Below are positions 1 to 9,233 of a stretch of DNA of 47,023 bases, in pieces; position 1 is the stretch's first letter, and each line of letters begins with the position of its first letter. The position numbers and the translations under genes were made by a program. Source of the DNA: a bacterium. GTDB lineage: Bacteria > Bacillota > Clostridia > Lachnospirales > Lachnospiraceae. The notes beneath the pieces are model-generated. The model saw only the letters and a list, made by a program, of their open reading frames with translations. It was not told the DNA's origin and made no database searches. Location of the stretch: NCBI GenBank assembly GCA_028727105.1, contig JAQYOU010000167.1:1-47023 (forward strand). Direction: 5' to 3'.

Positions 1-1
1 A

Positions 2-1732
2 CTTTTGCGCTCTTATGTGGAGCAGCCGCTGATCAATAAAAGTGATATTGAAGCCCGCTATGATGCCATCGATGAACTGAACGGTAACCTGATGAGCCGT
101 GAGGAGATGAGCGAGTATCTGGGTCCGGTGTATGATCTGGAGCGGTTGATCACCCGGATCAGCTATCAGACTGCTAATCCCAGAGATCTGATCGCATTCC
201 GGAATTCGCTGCAGATGCTGCCGGCGATCCGTATGGTGCTTTCGGAATTTCAGTCAGATGCATTAAAAAAGCTCTTTGATGAGATGGATCCTCTGGAAGA
301 TATCTTTCAGTGGATTGATGCGGCTGTGATCGATGATCCTCCGATCGCTGTTCATGACGGAGGTATCATCAAAGATGGTTACTTTGAGGAGGTAGACAAA
401 CTCCGCAAGGCGAAAACAGAAGGAAAGAGCTGGCTTGCTCAGATTGAGAGCGCAGAGCGGGAAAAAACCGGTATTAAAAACCTTCGCATCAAATATAACA
501 AGGTGTTCGGGTACTATCTGGAAGTCACAAACTCCTATAAGGATCTGGTACCGGATTACTATACAAGAAAACAGACGCTCACCAATGCAGAACGATACAT
601 TACTCCGGAATTGAAGGAGCTGGAGGAAACGATCCTCGGTGCAGAGGACAAGCTGGTACAGCTGGAGTATGAGCTGTTCCGTCAGCTGCGTGAAAAGATC
701 ACCGGAGAGGTGGCAAGGATTCAGAAAACTGCAAAAGCCGTGGCCGGTCTGGATGTACTGCTGTCGCTGGCAAAGGTTGCAGACAGTAATCATTACTGCC
801 GTCCGAAGCTGAATGAAAACGGTTTGATCGATATTCGTGACGGAAGACATCCGGTTGTGGAAAAAATGATCACGAATGATATGTTCATTCCAAATGATAC
901 CTATCTGGACAATGGAAAGCACCGTATTTCCATTATTACCGGTCCGAACATGGCAGGTAAATCAACCTATATGCGTCAGACTGCGCTGATCGTTCTCATG
1001 GCGCAGATCGGAAGCTTTGTTCCGGCTGCCCAGGCAAAGATAGGGCTCGTTGACCGCATTTTTACGCGTGTCGGTGCGAGTGATGATCTTGCCAGCGGAC
1101 AGAGTACGTTTATGGTGGAAATGAATGAAGTGGCCAACATCCTGCGCAACGCGACTGCAAACAGTCTGCTCATCCTTGATGAGATCGGACGTGGAACCTC
1201 CACCTTTGACGGACTGTCCATCGCATGGGCTGTCGTTGAACATATCAGCAATCCGAAGCTTTTGGGTGCAAAGACATTGTTTGCAACACACTATCACGAA
1301 CTGACAGAGCTGGAAGGCAAGCTGGATAATGTCAATAATTACTGTATTGCCGTAAAAGAAAAGGGTGACGATATCGTTTTCCTGCGAAAGATCGTCAAAG
1401 GCGGTGCAGACCGAAGCTACGGTATCCAGGTGGCGAAGCTGGCCGGCGTTCCGGATTCCGTGATCAGCCGTGCAAAAGAGATCTGTCAGGAGCTGATCGA
1501 CAATAATATCACCTGCGGTGTGGAAAGCCTCGCTCCGGATAAACGCTCCCATCAGCATCAGAAGGTAAAAAAACTGGACGAAGTGGATCAGAATCAGATC
1601 TCTCTGTTCGACACGGTGGATGATGATGACATCTTAAATGAGCTGAAGGAACTGGATCTTGGAAACTATACACCCATAGAGGCACTCAATAAATTGTATG
1701 AGCTGCAGGGAAAATTAAAAAACCGCTGGTAG
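2..1732 (+). CDS. mutS: DNA mismatch repair protein MutS, 3' part (5' end outside window)
   Basis: MutS recognises mismatches and uses ATP to recruit MutL. About 575 C-terminal residues are visible, and the reading frame is open through the left edge, starting in the conserved LLRSYVEQPL segment of the core domain. The N-terminal mismatch-binding and connector domains (roughly 300 residues in the family) therefore lie outside the window. Seen: lever and clamp region, Walker A GPNMAGKST near visible residue 313, Walker B LLILDEIGRGTSTFDG and the FATHYHEL switch, followed by the C-terminal helices. mutL follows after 47 bases, so the two are probably co-transcribed. The family call is secure; only the 5' end is unknown. 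Confidence 0.97.
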   Translation, partial: LLRSYVEQPLINKSDIEARYDAIDELNGNLMSREEMSEYLGPVYDLERLITRISYQTANPRDLIAFRNSLQMLPAIRMVLSEFQSDALKKLFDEMDPLEDIFQWIDAAVIDDPPIAVHDGGIIKDGYFEEVDKLRKAKTEGKSWLAQIESAEREKTGIKNLRIKYNKVFGYYLEVTNSYKDLVPDYYTRKQTLTNAERYITPELKELEETILGAEDKLVQLEYELFRQLREKITGEVARIQKTAKAVAGLDVLLSLAKVADSNHYCRPKLNENGLIDIRDGRHPVVEKMITNDMFIPNDTYLDNGKHRISIITGPNMAGKSTYMRQTALIVLMAQIGSFVPAAQAKIGLVDRIFTRVGASDDLASGQSTFMVEMNEVANILRNATANSLLILDEIGRGTSTFDGLSIAWAVVEHISNPKLLGAKTLFATHYHELTELEGKLDNVNNYCIAVKEKGDDIVFLRKIVKGGADRSYGIQVAKLAGVPDSVISRAKEICQELIDNNITCGVESLAPDKRSHQHQKVKKLDEVDQNQISLFDTVDDDDILNELKELDLGNYTPIEALNKLYELQGKLKNRW

Positions 1733-1779
1733 CAGACAACAGATTGATATTGTCTGTATGAACACAAAGGAGATCATTT

Positions 1780-3774
1780 ATGCCGGATATCCAATTACTT
1801 GATGAAGCAACAATTGAAAAGATCGCTGCGGGAGAGGTGGTGGAACGGCCTTCCTCAGTGGTGAAAGAACTGGTGGAAAATGCCATTGACGCCAAAGCAA
1901 CCTATATTACGGTAGAGATCAAAGAAGGCGGCACCACGTTTCTGCGCATCACGGATAATGGCTGCGGGATTGATAAGGAGCAGGTCCGTCTGGCATTTCT
2001 ACGACATTCCACCAGCAAGATCCGCTCCATGGAGGATCTGCTCTGCGTCCGGTCGCTTGGCTTCCGGGGTGAAGCGCTGGCAAGCATCAGTGCCGTTTCC
2101 CAGGTAGAACTGATCACAAGACCCCGCGGAGCTTTGACCGGTGTCCGTTACGTGATCGAGGGATCAAAAGAGAAGTCATTCGAAGAGATCGGTGCCCCGG
2201 AGGGAACGACGTTCCTTGTAAGGAATCTGTTTTTCAATACACCGGTACGACGCAAATTTTTGAAATCTGCACAGACGGAGGGGGGATATGTTGCAACGAT
2301 CATGGAAAGGCTTGCGCTTTCCCATCCGGAGATCTCATTTCAGCTGATCGTAAACAATCAGCCGAAGCTGCATACATCCGGCAATTGTAACCGCAAGGAT
2401 ATCATCTACCATATTTACGGCAAAGAGATCGCTGCGAACCTGCTTCCCATTGACAAGGAAAAAGACGGGATCCATGTATCCGGTTTTATCGGAAAACCGT
2501 TGATCTCCAGAGGGAACCGCAACTTTGAGAATTACTACATCAACGGAAGATATATGAAGAGCAACGTGGTTGCAAAGGCCATTGAGGAGGCTTACAAGCC
2601 GTATCTGATGAACCGCCAGTATCCCTTTACGGTGCTGTATATCACAATGGACGAGGAACTATTGGATGTGAACGTTCATCCCACAAAAATGGAGGTTCGT
2701 TTTTCCAACGGTGAGTTACTTTACGCGCATCTTTTGGAGATGCTGCGAGACACCCTTCAGGGGCGCGATCTGATCCCGGATGTAACGGCAGGCGTCGACG
2801 AGCCGGTGCAAAAAAAAGCAGTGAAACCTCTGTCAAAAGAACTTCCGCCGCAGCCCTTTGAACACAGACGGCTGTCAGATCAGAGAAATGCACAGCCCCC
2901 GTCTCAGGTACCATCGCAACCAAAGGAACCGTTGCCGGCAGAAAAGAAAACTGCATTCAAAGAGCAGGTACGACGTGCAGTTCGTGAAGACAGCCCTTAT
3001 GAGTTAAAATATGCACCCCGGCCGATTCAGAAGGCGATGCCGGAACAGCCGGAGCGGGAACAGCCTCAAAACGAGCAACCAAAACCGGAGCAACCAAAAC
3101 CGGAACAGCCTCAAAGCAGGCAATTGGAAATGACTGACGTGTTCCGCGAGGAAAACGGGTATCAGACAAATTTTATCGAAGAGGCAAAAAAATCCAATAT
3201 CAGGATCATCGGCCAGCTGTTTGATACCTACTGGCTCACGGAGGTTGATGATAAGCTGTACATCATCGATCAGCATGCGGCTCATGAGAAGGTGCTGTTT
3301 GAGCGGAATATGAAGACCTTTGCCACACGTGATTATACTTCCCAGCAGGTGAGTCCTCCAATCATATTAAGTCTGTCGATGCAGGAGCAGAATGCATTAA
3401 ACGAGAATATAGAGGAATTGAAAAACATCGGCTTTGAGATCAATGAATTCGGAGGCCGGGAATATGCCATCGTGGCGGTGCCTGACAATCTGTATCACCT
3501 GGATGCAAAGCAATTGTTCCTTGAGCTTTTGGATGATATGGTGACAGAAACCGGAAGTGGCCGGGCAACAACTGAAATGATCTGGAATAAGGTTGCTACC
3601 GCTTCATGCAAGGCTGCCATCAAAGGAAATCAGCGGATCAGCCGCGGGGAGATCGAAGAGTTGATCAAAGAGCTGTTAACGCTGGACAATCCGTATCACT
3701 GTCCCCATGGCAGACCTACGATGATCTCCATGAGCAGATATGAAATCGAAAAGAAATTCAAGAGGATCGTGTAA
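1780..3774 (+). CDS. mutL: DNA mismatch repair protein MutL
   Basis: MutL links MutS mismatch recognition to strand incision. The N-terminal GHKL ATPase shows EKIAAGEVVERP, the helix ending ELVENAIDA, DNGCGI and LGFRGEALASIS. A low-complexity linker rich in Pro, Glu and Gln (about residues 420-450) joins it to the dimerisation domain. That domain carries DQHAAHEKVLFE, which fits the DQHA-x2-E-x4-E metal-binding motif of endonuclease-type MutL, plus ACKAAIKG and CPHGRPT. Its bearer is therefore expected to nick DNA itself, as in bacteria without MutH. Start ATG is preceded by AAAGGAG. At 664 residues it is a normal length. miaA starts two bases after its stop. Confidence 0.97.
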   Translation: MPDIQLLDEATIEKIAAGEVVERPSSVVKELVENAIDAKATYITVEIKEGGTTFLRITDNGCGIDKEQVRLAFLRHSTSKIRSMEDLLCVRSLGFRGEALASISAVSQVELITRPRGALTGVRYVIEGSKEKSFEEIGAPEGTTFLVRNLFFNTPVRRKFLKSAQTEGGYVATIMERLALSHPEISFQLIVNNQPKLHTSGNCNRKDIIYHIYGKEIAANLLPIDKEKDGIHVSGFIGKPLISRGNRNFENYYINGRYMKSNVVAKAIEEAYKPYLMNRQYPFTVLYITMDEELLDVNVHPTKMEVRFSNGELLYAHLLEMLRDTLQGRDLIPDVTAGVDEPVQKKAVKPLSKELPPQPFEHRRLSDQRNAQPPSQVPSQPKEPLPAEKKTAFKEQVRRAVREDSPYELKYAPRPIQKAMPEQPEREQPQNEQPKPEQPKPEQPQSRQLEMTDVFREENGYQTNFIEEAKKSNIRIIGQLFDTYWLTEVDDKLYIIDQHAAHEKVLFERNMKTFATRDYTSQQVSPPIILSLSMQEQNALNENIEELKNIGFEINEFGGREYAIVAVPDNLYHLDAKQLFLELLDDMVTETGSGRATTEMIWNKVATASCKAAIKGNQRISRGEIEELIKELLTLDNPYHCPHGRPTMISMSRYEIEKKFKRIV

Positions 3775-3776
3775 CT

Positions 3777-4724
3777 ATGAGTAAAAAAAATGTTGTCATA
3801 CTGACCGGGCCTACAGCTGTTGGAAAAACAGCGCTGTCCATCGCATTGGCAAAAGCATTGGATACGGGTATCATCTCAGCCGATTCCATGCAGGTTTACA
3901 AGCATATGGATATCGGATCTGCAAAGATCATGCCGGAGGAGATGCAGGGGATCCCGCATGCCCTTGTGGATGTGTACGAACCGGACGAAGAATTTCATGT
4001 GGTACAGTTTCAGCAGGATGCAAAAGCTGCGATGGAAGCACTGTGGGCGCAGGGGAAACTCCCGCTTGTGGTAGGCGGTACCGGTTTTTACATACAGGCG
4101 CTGCTTTATGATATTGATTTTACCACAGAAGACGCAGACACTGCGCTGCGGGAAACATATGAAAAGCTGGCTGCCGAACAGGGGGCCCGGGTGCTGCATG
4201 AGATGCTTCGCGCGGTAGACCCGAAGGCTGCCGAGGAGATCCATGCAAACAATATCAAACGTGTGATCCGGGCGCTGGAGTTTTATGAGAAGACCGGCAC
4301 ACAGATCTCTGCACATAACGAAGCGGAACGCGCAAAGTCATCGCCCTATGGTTTTGCCTACTTTGTGCTGACCGATCAACGCGAACATCTGTATGCCCGT
4401 ATTGATGCCCGTGTGGATCAGATGATGGAACAGGGACTTTTGGAGGAAGTGAAACAACTAAAAGAAATGGGCTATACAAAAGATATGGTTTCCATGCAGG
4501 GCTTGGGCTACAAGGAGCTGCTGGCATATCTGGACGGAGCGTGTACTCTGGAGGAAGCGGTTTATACCATTAAGCGTGACACCAGACATTTTGCAAAACG
4601 TCAGCTCACCTGGTTTCGACGGGAGCGGGACGTGATCTGGGTGGATAAATCTGACTTTGACTACGATGAAGAAAAAATCTTAACATACATGTTAGAAGAA
4701 ATAGAGAAACGAGGACTAAAGTAA
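3777..4724 (+). CDS. miaA: tRNA dimethylallyltransferase MiaA
   Basis: MiaA transfers a dimethylallyl group to N6 of A37 in tRNAs that read UNN codons, which stabilises codon-anticodon pairing. The 315-residue protein has the P-loop GPTAVGKTALS at residues 11-21, the substrate-binding SADSMQVYKHMDIGSAK, the VVGGTGFYIQALLY segment and the C-terminal RDTRHFAKRQLTWFRRE region that contacts tRNA. The start lies just two bases past the mutL stop, and the stop overlaps the next gene's ATG by one base (TAATG). This indicates translational coupling in a mutS-mutL-miaA-lyase operon, an order common in Firmicutes. Confidence 0.97.
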   Translation: MSKKNVVILTGPTAVGKTALSIALAKALDTGIISADSMQVYKHMDIGSAKIMPEEMQGIPHALVDVYEPDEEFHVVQFQQDAKAAMEALWAQGKLPLVVGGTGFYIQALLYDIDFTTEDADTALRETYEKLAAEQGARVLHEMLRAVDPKAAEEIHANNIKRVIRALEFYEKTGTQISAHNEAERAKSSPYGFAYFVLTDQREHLYARIDARVDQMMEQGLLEEVKQLKEMGYTKDMVSMQGLGYKELLAYLDGACTLEEAVYTIKRDTRHFAKRQLTWFRRERDVIWVDKSDFDYDEEKILTYMLEEIEKRGLK

Positions 4725-6028
4725 TGGCAGGAAACATTGATTTAACAGAAATATATACACAGATGGGCATTGAGCCGTCCGTGTTTTTGTTTGGAGAGAA
4801 GATCGCAAAGGAATTGGAAGGGCGTTTTTCTGACATTGATGCGGTAGCAGAGTACAATCAGCTGAAGGTGATCCGTGCGATGCAGAAAAACCGTGTCAGT
4901 GCAGAGTGTTTTAACGCTTCCAGCGGATACGGCTACAATGATCTGGGACGGGATACCTTAGAACAGGTTTATGCAGATGTATTTCATACGGAAGCGGCAC
5001 TTGTGCGTCCGCAGATCACCTGTGGTACGCATGCCCTTGCGCTGGCGCTCATGTCAAATCTGCGCCCTGGTGATGAACTTCTTTCTCCTGTGGGTAAGCC
5101 CTATGACACCCTTGAGGAAGTGATCGGCATCCGCCCGTCCGTCGGTTCGCTGGCAGAATACGGCGTTACCTACCGTCAGGTGGAATTTTTACCGGAGGGA
5201 GGCTTTGACTATGACGGGATCCGTGCTGCGATCAATGAGAAGACAAAGCTTGTCACCATCCAGCGCTCGAAGGGTTATCTGATGCGCAAGACATTATCTG
5301 TAGCAGAGATCGGCGAACTGATCGCATTTATCAAGAGCATCAAACCGGATGTGATCTGTATGGTGGATAACTGTTATGGCGAATTTGTTGAGACCATCGA
5401 GCCCAGTGATGTGGGTGCCGATATGGTTGTGGGTTCCCTGATCAAAAATCCCGGTGGCGGACTTGCCCCCATCGGCGGATATATTGCAGGAACGAAACAA
5501 TGCGTGGAAAATGCTGCATACCGTCTGACCTCCCCGGGTCTTGGAAAAGAGGTCGGAGCATCCCTTGGTGTGATCCAGTCCTTTTACCAGGGTCTGTTCC
5601 AGGCACCGCTGGTTGTCAGCGGCGCATTAAAAGGTGCGATCTTTGCAGCCAATCTATACGAACGGATTGGATTTACAGTTCTTCCGGATGGCAAAGAGTC
5701 CCGTCATGACATCATTCAGGCGATCGCCCTGGAAACACCGGAGCGTCTCTGTGCATTTTGTGAAGGGATTCAGGCCGGAGCACCTGTGGACAGCTATGTG
5801 ACACCGGAGCCCTGGGATATGCCGGGTTATGACAGCAAGGTCATCATGGCCGCAGGAGCCTTTGTGCAGGGTTCTTCTATCGAACTTTCTGCTGACGGCC
5901 CTTTGCGTGAGCCTTACAACGTATACTTTCAGGGTGGACTGACCTGGCATCATGCAAAATTTGGAATTCTCATGTCTTTACAAAAACTTTATACTCGTAA
6001 CCTTGTTAATAAGGATCTGATGTGTTAA
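4724..6028 (+). CDS. methionine gamma-lyase family (aluminium resistance-like) PLP protein
   Basis: A fold-type I PLP-dependent protein of 434 residues in the family annotated as aluminium resistance or methionine gamma-lyase-like, to which Bacillus YnbB belongs. The true substrate of the family is not settled. Seen: ITCGTHALALALMSNLRPGDE in the cofactor-phosphate region, VDNCYGEFVE with the PLP-ring Asp, and GSLIKNPGGGLAPIGGYIAG carrying the likely Schiff-base Lys. The ATG overlaps the miaA stop, so it is translated from the same message. Its position next to miaA is shared with other Firmicutes. The fold call is firm; the reaction is uncertain. Confidence 0.88.
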   Translation: MAGNIDLTEIYTQMGIEPSVFLFGEKIAKELEGRFSDIDAVAEYNQLKVIRAMQKNRVSAECFNASSGYGYNDLGRDTLEQVYADVFHTEAALVRPQITCGTHALALALMSNLRPGDELLSPVGKPYDTLEEVIGIRPSVGSLAEYGVTYRQVEFLPEGGFDYDGIRAAINEKTKLVTIQRSKGYLMRKTLSVAEIGELIAFIKSIKPDVICMVDNCYGEFVETIEPSDVGADMVVGSLIKNPGGGLAPIGGYIAGTKQCVENAAYRLTSPGLGKEVGASLGVIQSFYQGLFQAPLVVSGALKGAIFAANLYERIGFTVLPDGKESRHDIIQAIALETPERLCAFCEGIQAGAPVDSYVTPEPWDMPGYDSKVIMAAGAFVQGSSIELSADGPLREPYNVYFQGGLTWHHAKFGILMSLQKLYTRNLVNKDLMC

Positions 6029-6085
6029 AATAACAAGATGGTATGTGTTTTTGGCGCTTTGAGGAGAGAGCGGAAAAGAGGTCAA

Positions 6086-6781
6086 ATGACACAACATATT
6101 ACAGCAAAGGAACTTCCGATATCGGAACGTCCGTACGAAAAATGCCTGCAGCATGGTCCGCAGGCATTGTCAGATGCAGAGTTGTTAGCTGTGATCTTAA
6201 AAAGCGGCAATCGCGAAATGAATGTGGTTGCCCTTGCACAGAGTGTTTTACGCGCAGATGACAAAAACCTGTTAAACCTTTATCACATGTCTGTTGAGGA
6301 TCTGATGTGTTTTCCGGGAATCGGAAAAGTAAAAGCGATCCAGCTGAAATGTGTGGCGGAGCTCTCGAAAAGGATCGCCCGCACAGATCGAAAAGAGCGG
6401 ATCAGACTTTCAGATGCTTCATCCGTGGCATCCTATTATATGGAGCGCCTGCGTCATGAACACACCGAACAGCTGCTTGTCAGCATGTTCGATGCAAAAT
6501 GCAACCTGATCGGCGATACACTGATCGCTACGGGTACCGTGAGCAGCGTTATGGGTTCTCCGCGGGACATATTTGTCCGGTTGATCGAAAAAAAAGCAGT
6601 TTATTTTATTCTGCTCCACAATCATCCCAGCGGCGATCCAACCCCCAGCAGAGAGGATTATGCCATGACACAGCGTATGAAGACATGCGGTGAGCTGATG
6701 GATCTGAATCTTTCAGATCATATCATCATCGGCGATAACAGGTATTACAGTTTTCGGGAAAACAGACAGATTATAGTTTAG
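6086..6781 (+). CDS. radC: RadC/JAMM domain DNA repair-associated protein
   Basis: RadC-family protein of 231 residues from the chosen ATG. It has an N-terminal helix-hairpin-helix region (FPGIGKVKAIQLKCVAEL) and a C-terminal JAMM-type metalloprotease-like domain with HNHPSGDPTPSREDY, the metal-binding His-x-His and Asp. The historic repair role is disputed, and the biochemical activity of chromosomal RadC is not established. The in-frame ATG at 6038 has no ribosome binding site, while the one at 6086 follows AGAGGT and gives the usual family N-terminus. RadC next to mreB is the standard Firmicutes arrangement. Confidence 0.92.
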   Translation: MTQHITAKELPISERPYEKCLQHGPQALSDAELLAVILKSGNREMNVVALAQSVLRADDKNLLNLYHMSVEDLMCFPGIGKVKAIQLKCVAELSKRIARTDRKERIRLSDASSVASYYMERLRHEHTEQLLVSMFDAKCNLIGDTLIATGTVSSVMGSPRDIFVRLIEKKAVYFILLHNHPSGDPTPSREDYAMTQRMKTCGELMDLNLSDHIIIGDNRYYSFRENRQIIV

Positions 6782-6793
6782 GAGAGGAACAAT

Positions 6794-7810
6794 ATGAGCA
6801 GCAATGTATATGGAATAGACTTAGGAACAAATAACCTGAAGGTATTCTGCAAGTCCAGCGGAAAGATCTTAAATGAGAAAAATACCGTTGCGATCGTCAA
6901 TAAAAATCAGCTTTATGCGTATGGTGATGCTGCCTATGCAATGTATGAGAAGGCTCCGGAGTCCATCCAGGTGTCATTTCCTGTCGTTGGCGGTGTCATT
7001 GCGGAGTATAATTTTCTTCAGACAATGATCTTTTCATTTTTGGAAAAGCACTCAAAAGGAAAGATGCGTGGAGCGGACTTTATCGTTGCTGTACCTACAG
7101 ATATCACTGAGGTTGAGAAAAAAGCCTTTTTTGACATGTTCTACAAGAGCAAGGTGAAACCCCGTCTCGTTCAGGTTTGTGAAAAGCCGATCGCAGATGC
7201 TGTAGGGCTTGGACTGGATGTCAATGAGCCAACAGGTGTCATGATCGTGGATATCGGTGCAGATACAACAGAGATCTCTGTGATCTCCCTGGGAGGACTC
7301 GTTTTGAGCAGCCTGCTTCATTTCGGAGGCAATCAGCTGGACGAATCCATCATTTCTTATGTCCGTAAAAATAATAACCTGCTGATCGGCAAGAAAACTG
7401 CCTGTGCGTTAAAGGAGTCCATAGGAAGTGCGCTTCCCGGAAGCGAAGCTTCCATGGCGATCGTTGGGCGGGATGTGGTGAGCGGACTTCCCATCGAGAC
7501 TGAGATCACAGCAGCACAGGTTTATGAAGCCATTCAGTCAGACCTGAATGACATCTGCAATTCCATAAAGATGACGCTGGAGCATACGCCGCCGGAGCTT
7601 GCCCGTGACATCATTCATTCCGGTATTTATATTACCGGAGGATCCTCACGGATCCCGAAGCTGGATCAATTATTCGCGAATATTACCGGTATTCAGGTAA
7701 ACACCTGCGAAGATCCCGAAGAGTGTGTGGCAAGAGGACTGGTGAAGATCGTCAGTGACAGTAAATTTAAGCATCTTGCTTATACACTGAAAGCAAAGAT
7801 CTATAAATAA
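6794..7810 (+). CDS. mreB: rod shape-determining protein MreB (actin homologue)
   Basis: MreB assembles membrane-associated filaments that direct lateral cell-wall synthesis with MreC, MreD, RodA and PBP2. The 338-residue protein begins YGIDLGTNNLKVF (phosphate-1 loop) and has VMIVDIGADTTEISVIS (phosphate-2 loop), FGGNQLDESI and an adenosine motif around YITGGSSRIPKLD. Start ATG follows GGAGAGG. It heads the mreBCD-PBP2-minCDE-rodA block. It could be called Mbl in a genome with several paralogues, but the adjacent mreC and mreD favour mreB. Confidence 0.94.
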   Translation: MSSNVYGIDLGTNNLKVFCKSSGKILNEKNTVAIVNKNQLYAYGDAAYAMYEKAPESIQVSFPVVGGVIAEYNFLQTMIFSFLEKHSKGKMRGADFIVAVPTDITEVEKKAFFDMFYKSKVKPRLVQVCEKPIADAVGLGLDVNEPTGVMIVDIGADTTEISVISLGGLVLSSLLHFGGNQLDESIISYVRKNNNLLIGKKTACALKESIGSALPGSEASMAIVGRDVVSGLPIETEITAAQVYEAIQSDLNDICNSIKMTLEHTPPELARDIIHSGIYITGGSSRIPKLDQLFANITGIQVNTCEDPEECVARGLVKIVSDSKFKHLAYTLKAKIYK

Positions 7811-7831
7811 TGAAGTGATTTAGAGGTAAGA

Positions 7832-8707
7832 ATGGCACGTGTAAAACGTAAAAACAATACGATTCCCGCAAAATACATCCTGCTTGTACTGACCCTTGTC
7901 TGTTTTCTGGTCATGCTTGGCAGCTTCGTGCTTGGCTGGACCGCAGGCCCTGTTGGAACTGCAGCCAGTTATGTGTTTATCCCGATGCAGAAGGGTCTTA
8001 CAACGGTAGGAAACTGGATATCGGATAAGACCTACGAGCTTGCATCTCTGAAGGATGTCATGAAAGAAAACGAACAGCTGAAGGTGCAGGTAGATGAGCT
8101 GACAGATGAATTAAACACCTTAAAACTCGAACAGTACGATACAGAGGATCTGCGGGAGCTTTTAGCGCTGGATACCGGTTATTCCGAATACAATAAGCTT
8201 TCTGCCAGTGTGATCGGAAAGGATGCCGGTAACTGGTTCGATACATTTTTGATCGATAAGGGTGAGAAGGACGGCGTGGCTGTCGGTATGAATGTGATCA
8301 CGGGACGCGGTCTTGCCGGTATCATTACCGAGGTGGGACCCAACTATTCCAAGGTTCGCTGTATCATCGATGATACCAGCAGCGTCAGCGGAATGGTGCT
8401 GTCCACATCGGACAACTGTATCGTCAAGGGCGATCTGCAGACGATGGATGAGCGACAGATGATCACGTTTTCCAATTTAAAGGATACAGAAGGCAAGGTG
8501 GCAGTCGGAGATCAGGTTGTCACATCCTACATCAGCTCCGAGTATGTCCAGGGCCTTCTGATCGGATATATCAGCGAGATCCATGTAAATCCGAACAATC
8601 TGACAAAATCCGGCCTGATCACACCGGTCGTTGATTTTGAGCATGTAAAGCATGTTCTGGTGATCACAGATCTGAAAACAACCACGGAGACGGCGGAGGA
8701 AGAATAA
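7832..8707 (+). CDS. mreC: rod shape-determining protein MreC
   Basis: MreC is an extracytoplasmic scaffold that couples MreB filaments to PBP2. The 291-residue protein has a short basic cytoplasmic start, one transmembrane segment at about residues 15-38, a coiled coil (about 70-105, around LKDVMKENEQLKVQVDELT) and the paired beta-barrel domains, including SASVIGKDAGNWFDTFLIDKG and GMNVITGRGLAGIITEVG. The start ATG has AGAGGT upstream. mreD follows after seven bases. Confidence 0.95.
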   Translation: MARVKRKNNTIPAKYILLVLTLVCFLVMLGSFVLGWTAGPVGTAASYVFIPMQKGLTTVGNWISDKTYELASLKDVMKENEQLKVQVDELTDELNTLKLEQYDTEDLRELLALDTGYSEYNKLSASVIGKDAGNWFDTFLIDKGEKDGVAVGMNVITGRGLAGIITEVGPNYSKVRCIIDDTSSVSGMVLSTSDNCIVKGDLQTMDERQMITFSNLKDTEGKVAVGDQVVTSYISSEYVQGLLIGYISEIHVNPNNLTKSGLITPVVDFEHVKHVLVITDLKTTTETAEEE

Positions 8708-8714
8708 GCCTGTT

Positions 8715-9233
8715 ATGCGTCGAAAAATTACAGTATTCATCATTGTGCTTGTCTGTTTTTTGCTTCAGACAACACTGTTTCAGTCAATTTCATTTTTAAC
8801 GGTTGCGCCGAATCTGCTCATTATCGTGACCGCTTCCTTCGGCTTTATGAGAGGAAAGAAGGAAGGTATGTATATCGGCTTTCTGTGCGGTGCACTGATC
8901 GATATCTTTTATGCACAGGTCCTTGGCGGATATGCGCTGCTTTTTATGTACATCGGATATCTGAACGGTTTTTTCCGGAAGCTTTTCTTTCCGGAAGATT
9001 TCAAGCTTCCGATGGTGCTCATCGCAGCAAGTGATTTTGTCTATAATTTTGTGATCTACTTTTTCCTGTTTCTTTTCAGAAACCGGTTGGAGTTTTTCTA
9101 TTATCTGTCCCATGTGATCCTTCCGGAGCTGGTGTACACATTGCTCATGATGATCGTTCTCTATTTCATCATCTTAAAGATCAATTACCGGCTGGAAGAG
9201 ATTGAAAAAAGGAGTGCAGCAAAGTTTGTTTAG
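8715..9233 (+). CDS. mreD: rod shape-determining protein MreD
   Basis: Integral membrane partner of MreC. 172 residues, almost entirely hydrophobic, with five or six predicted transmembrane segments starting at ITVFIIVLVCFLLQTTLF. The conserved MreD-like segment GFLCGALIDIFYAQVLGGYALLFMY is present. Sequence conservation in this family is weak, so the call leans on hydropathy, length and position between mreC and the PBP2 gene. Its 3' end overlaps the beginning of the PBP2 gene. Confidence 0.93.
   Translation: MRRKITVFIIVLVCFLLQTTLFQSISFLTVAPNLLIIVTASFGFMRGKKEGMYIGFLCGALIDIFYAQVLGGYALLFMYIGYLNGFFRKLFFPEDFKLPMVLIAASDFVYNFVIYFFLFLFRNRLEFFYYLSHVILPELVYTLLMMIVLYFIILKINYRLEEIEKRSAAKFV

Noticed and set aside
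263-1558. Long open frames on the minus strand opposite mutS
   Set aside because: They are antisense to a clear MutS, lack ribosome sites and show no domain; shadow frames.
1733-1756. CAGACAA/TTGTCTG hairpin between mutS and mutL as a terminator
   Set aside because: No U-run and only seven pairs; the genes appear co-transcribed.
6038-6085. Longer radC start
   Set aside because: No ribosome binding site at 6038, and the extra residues are not typical of RadC.
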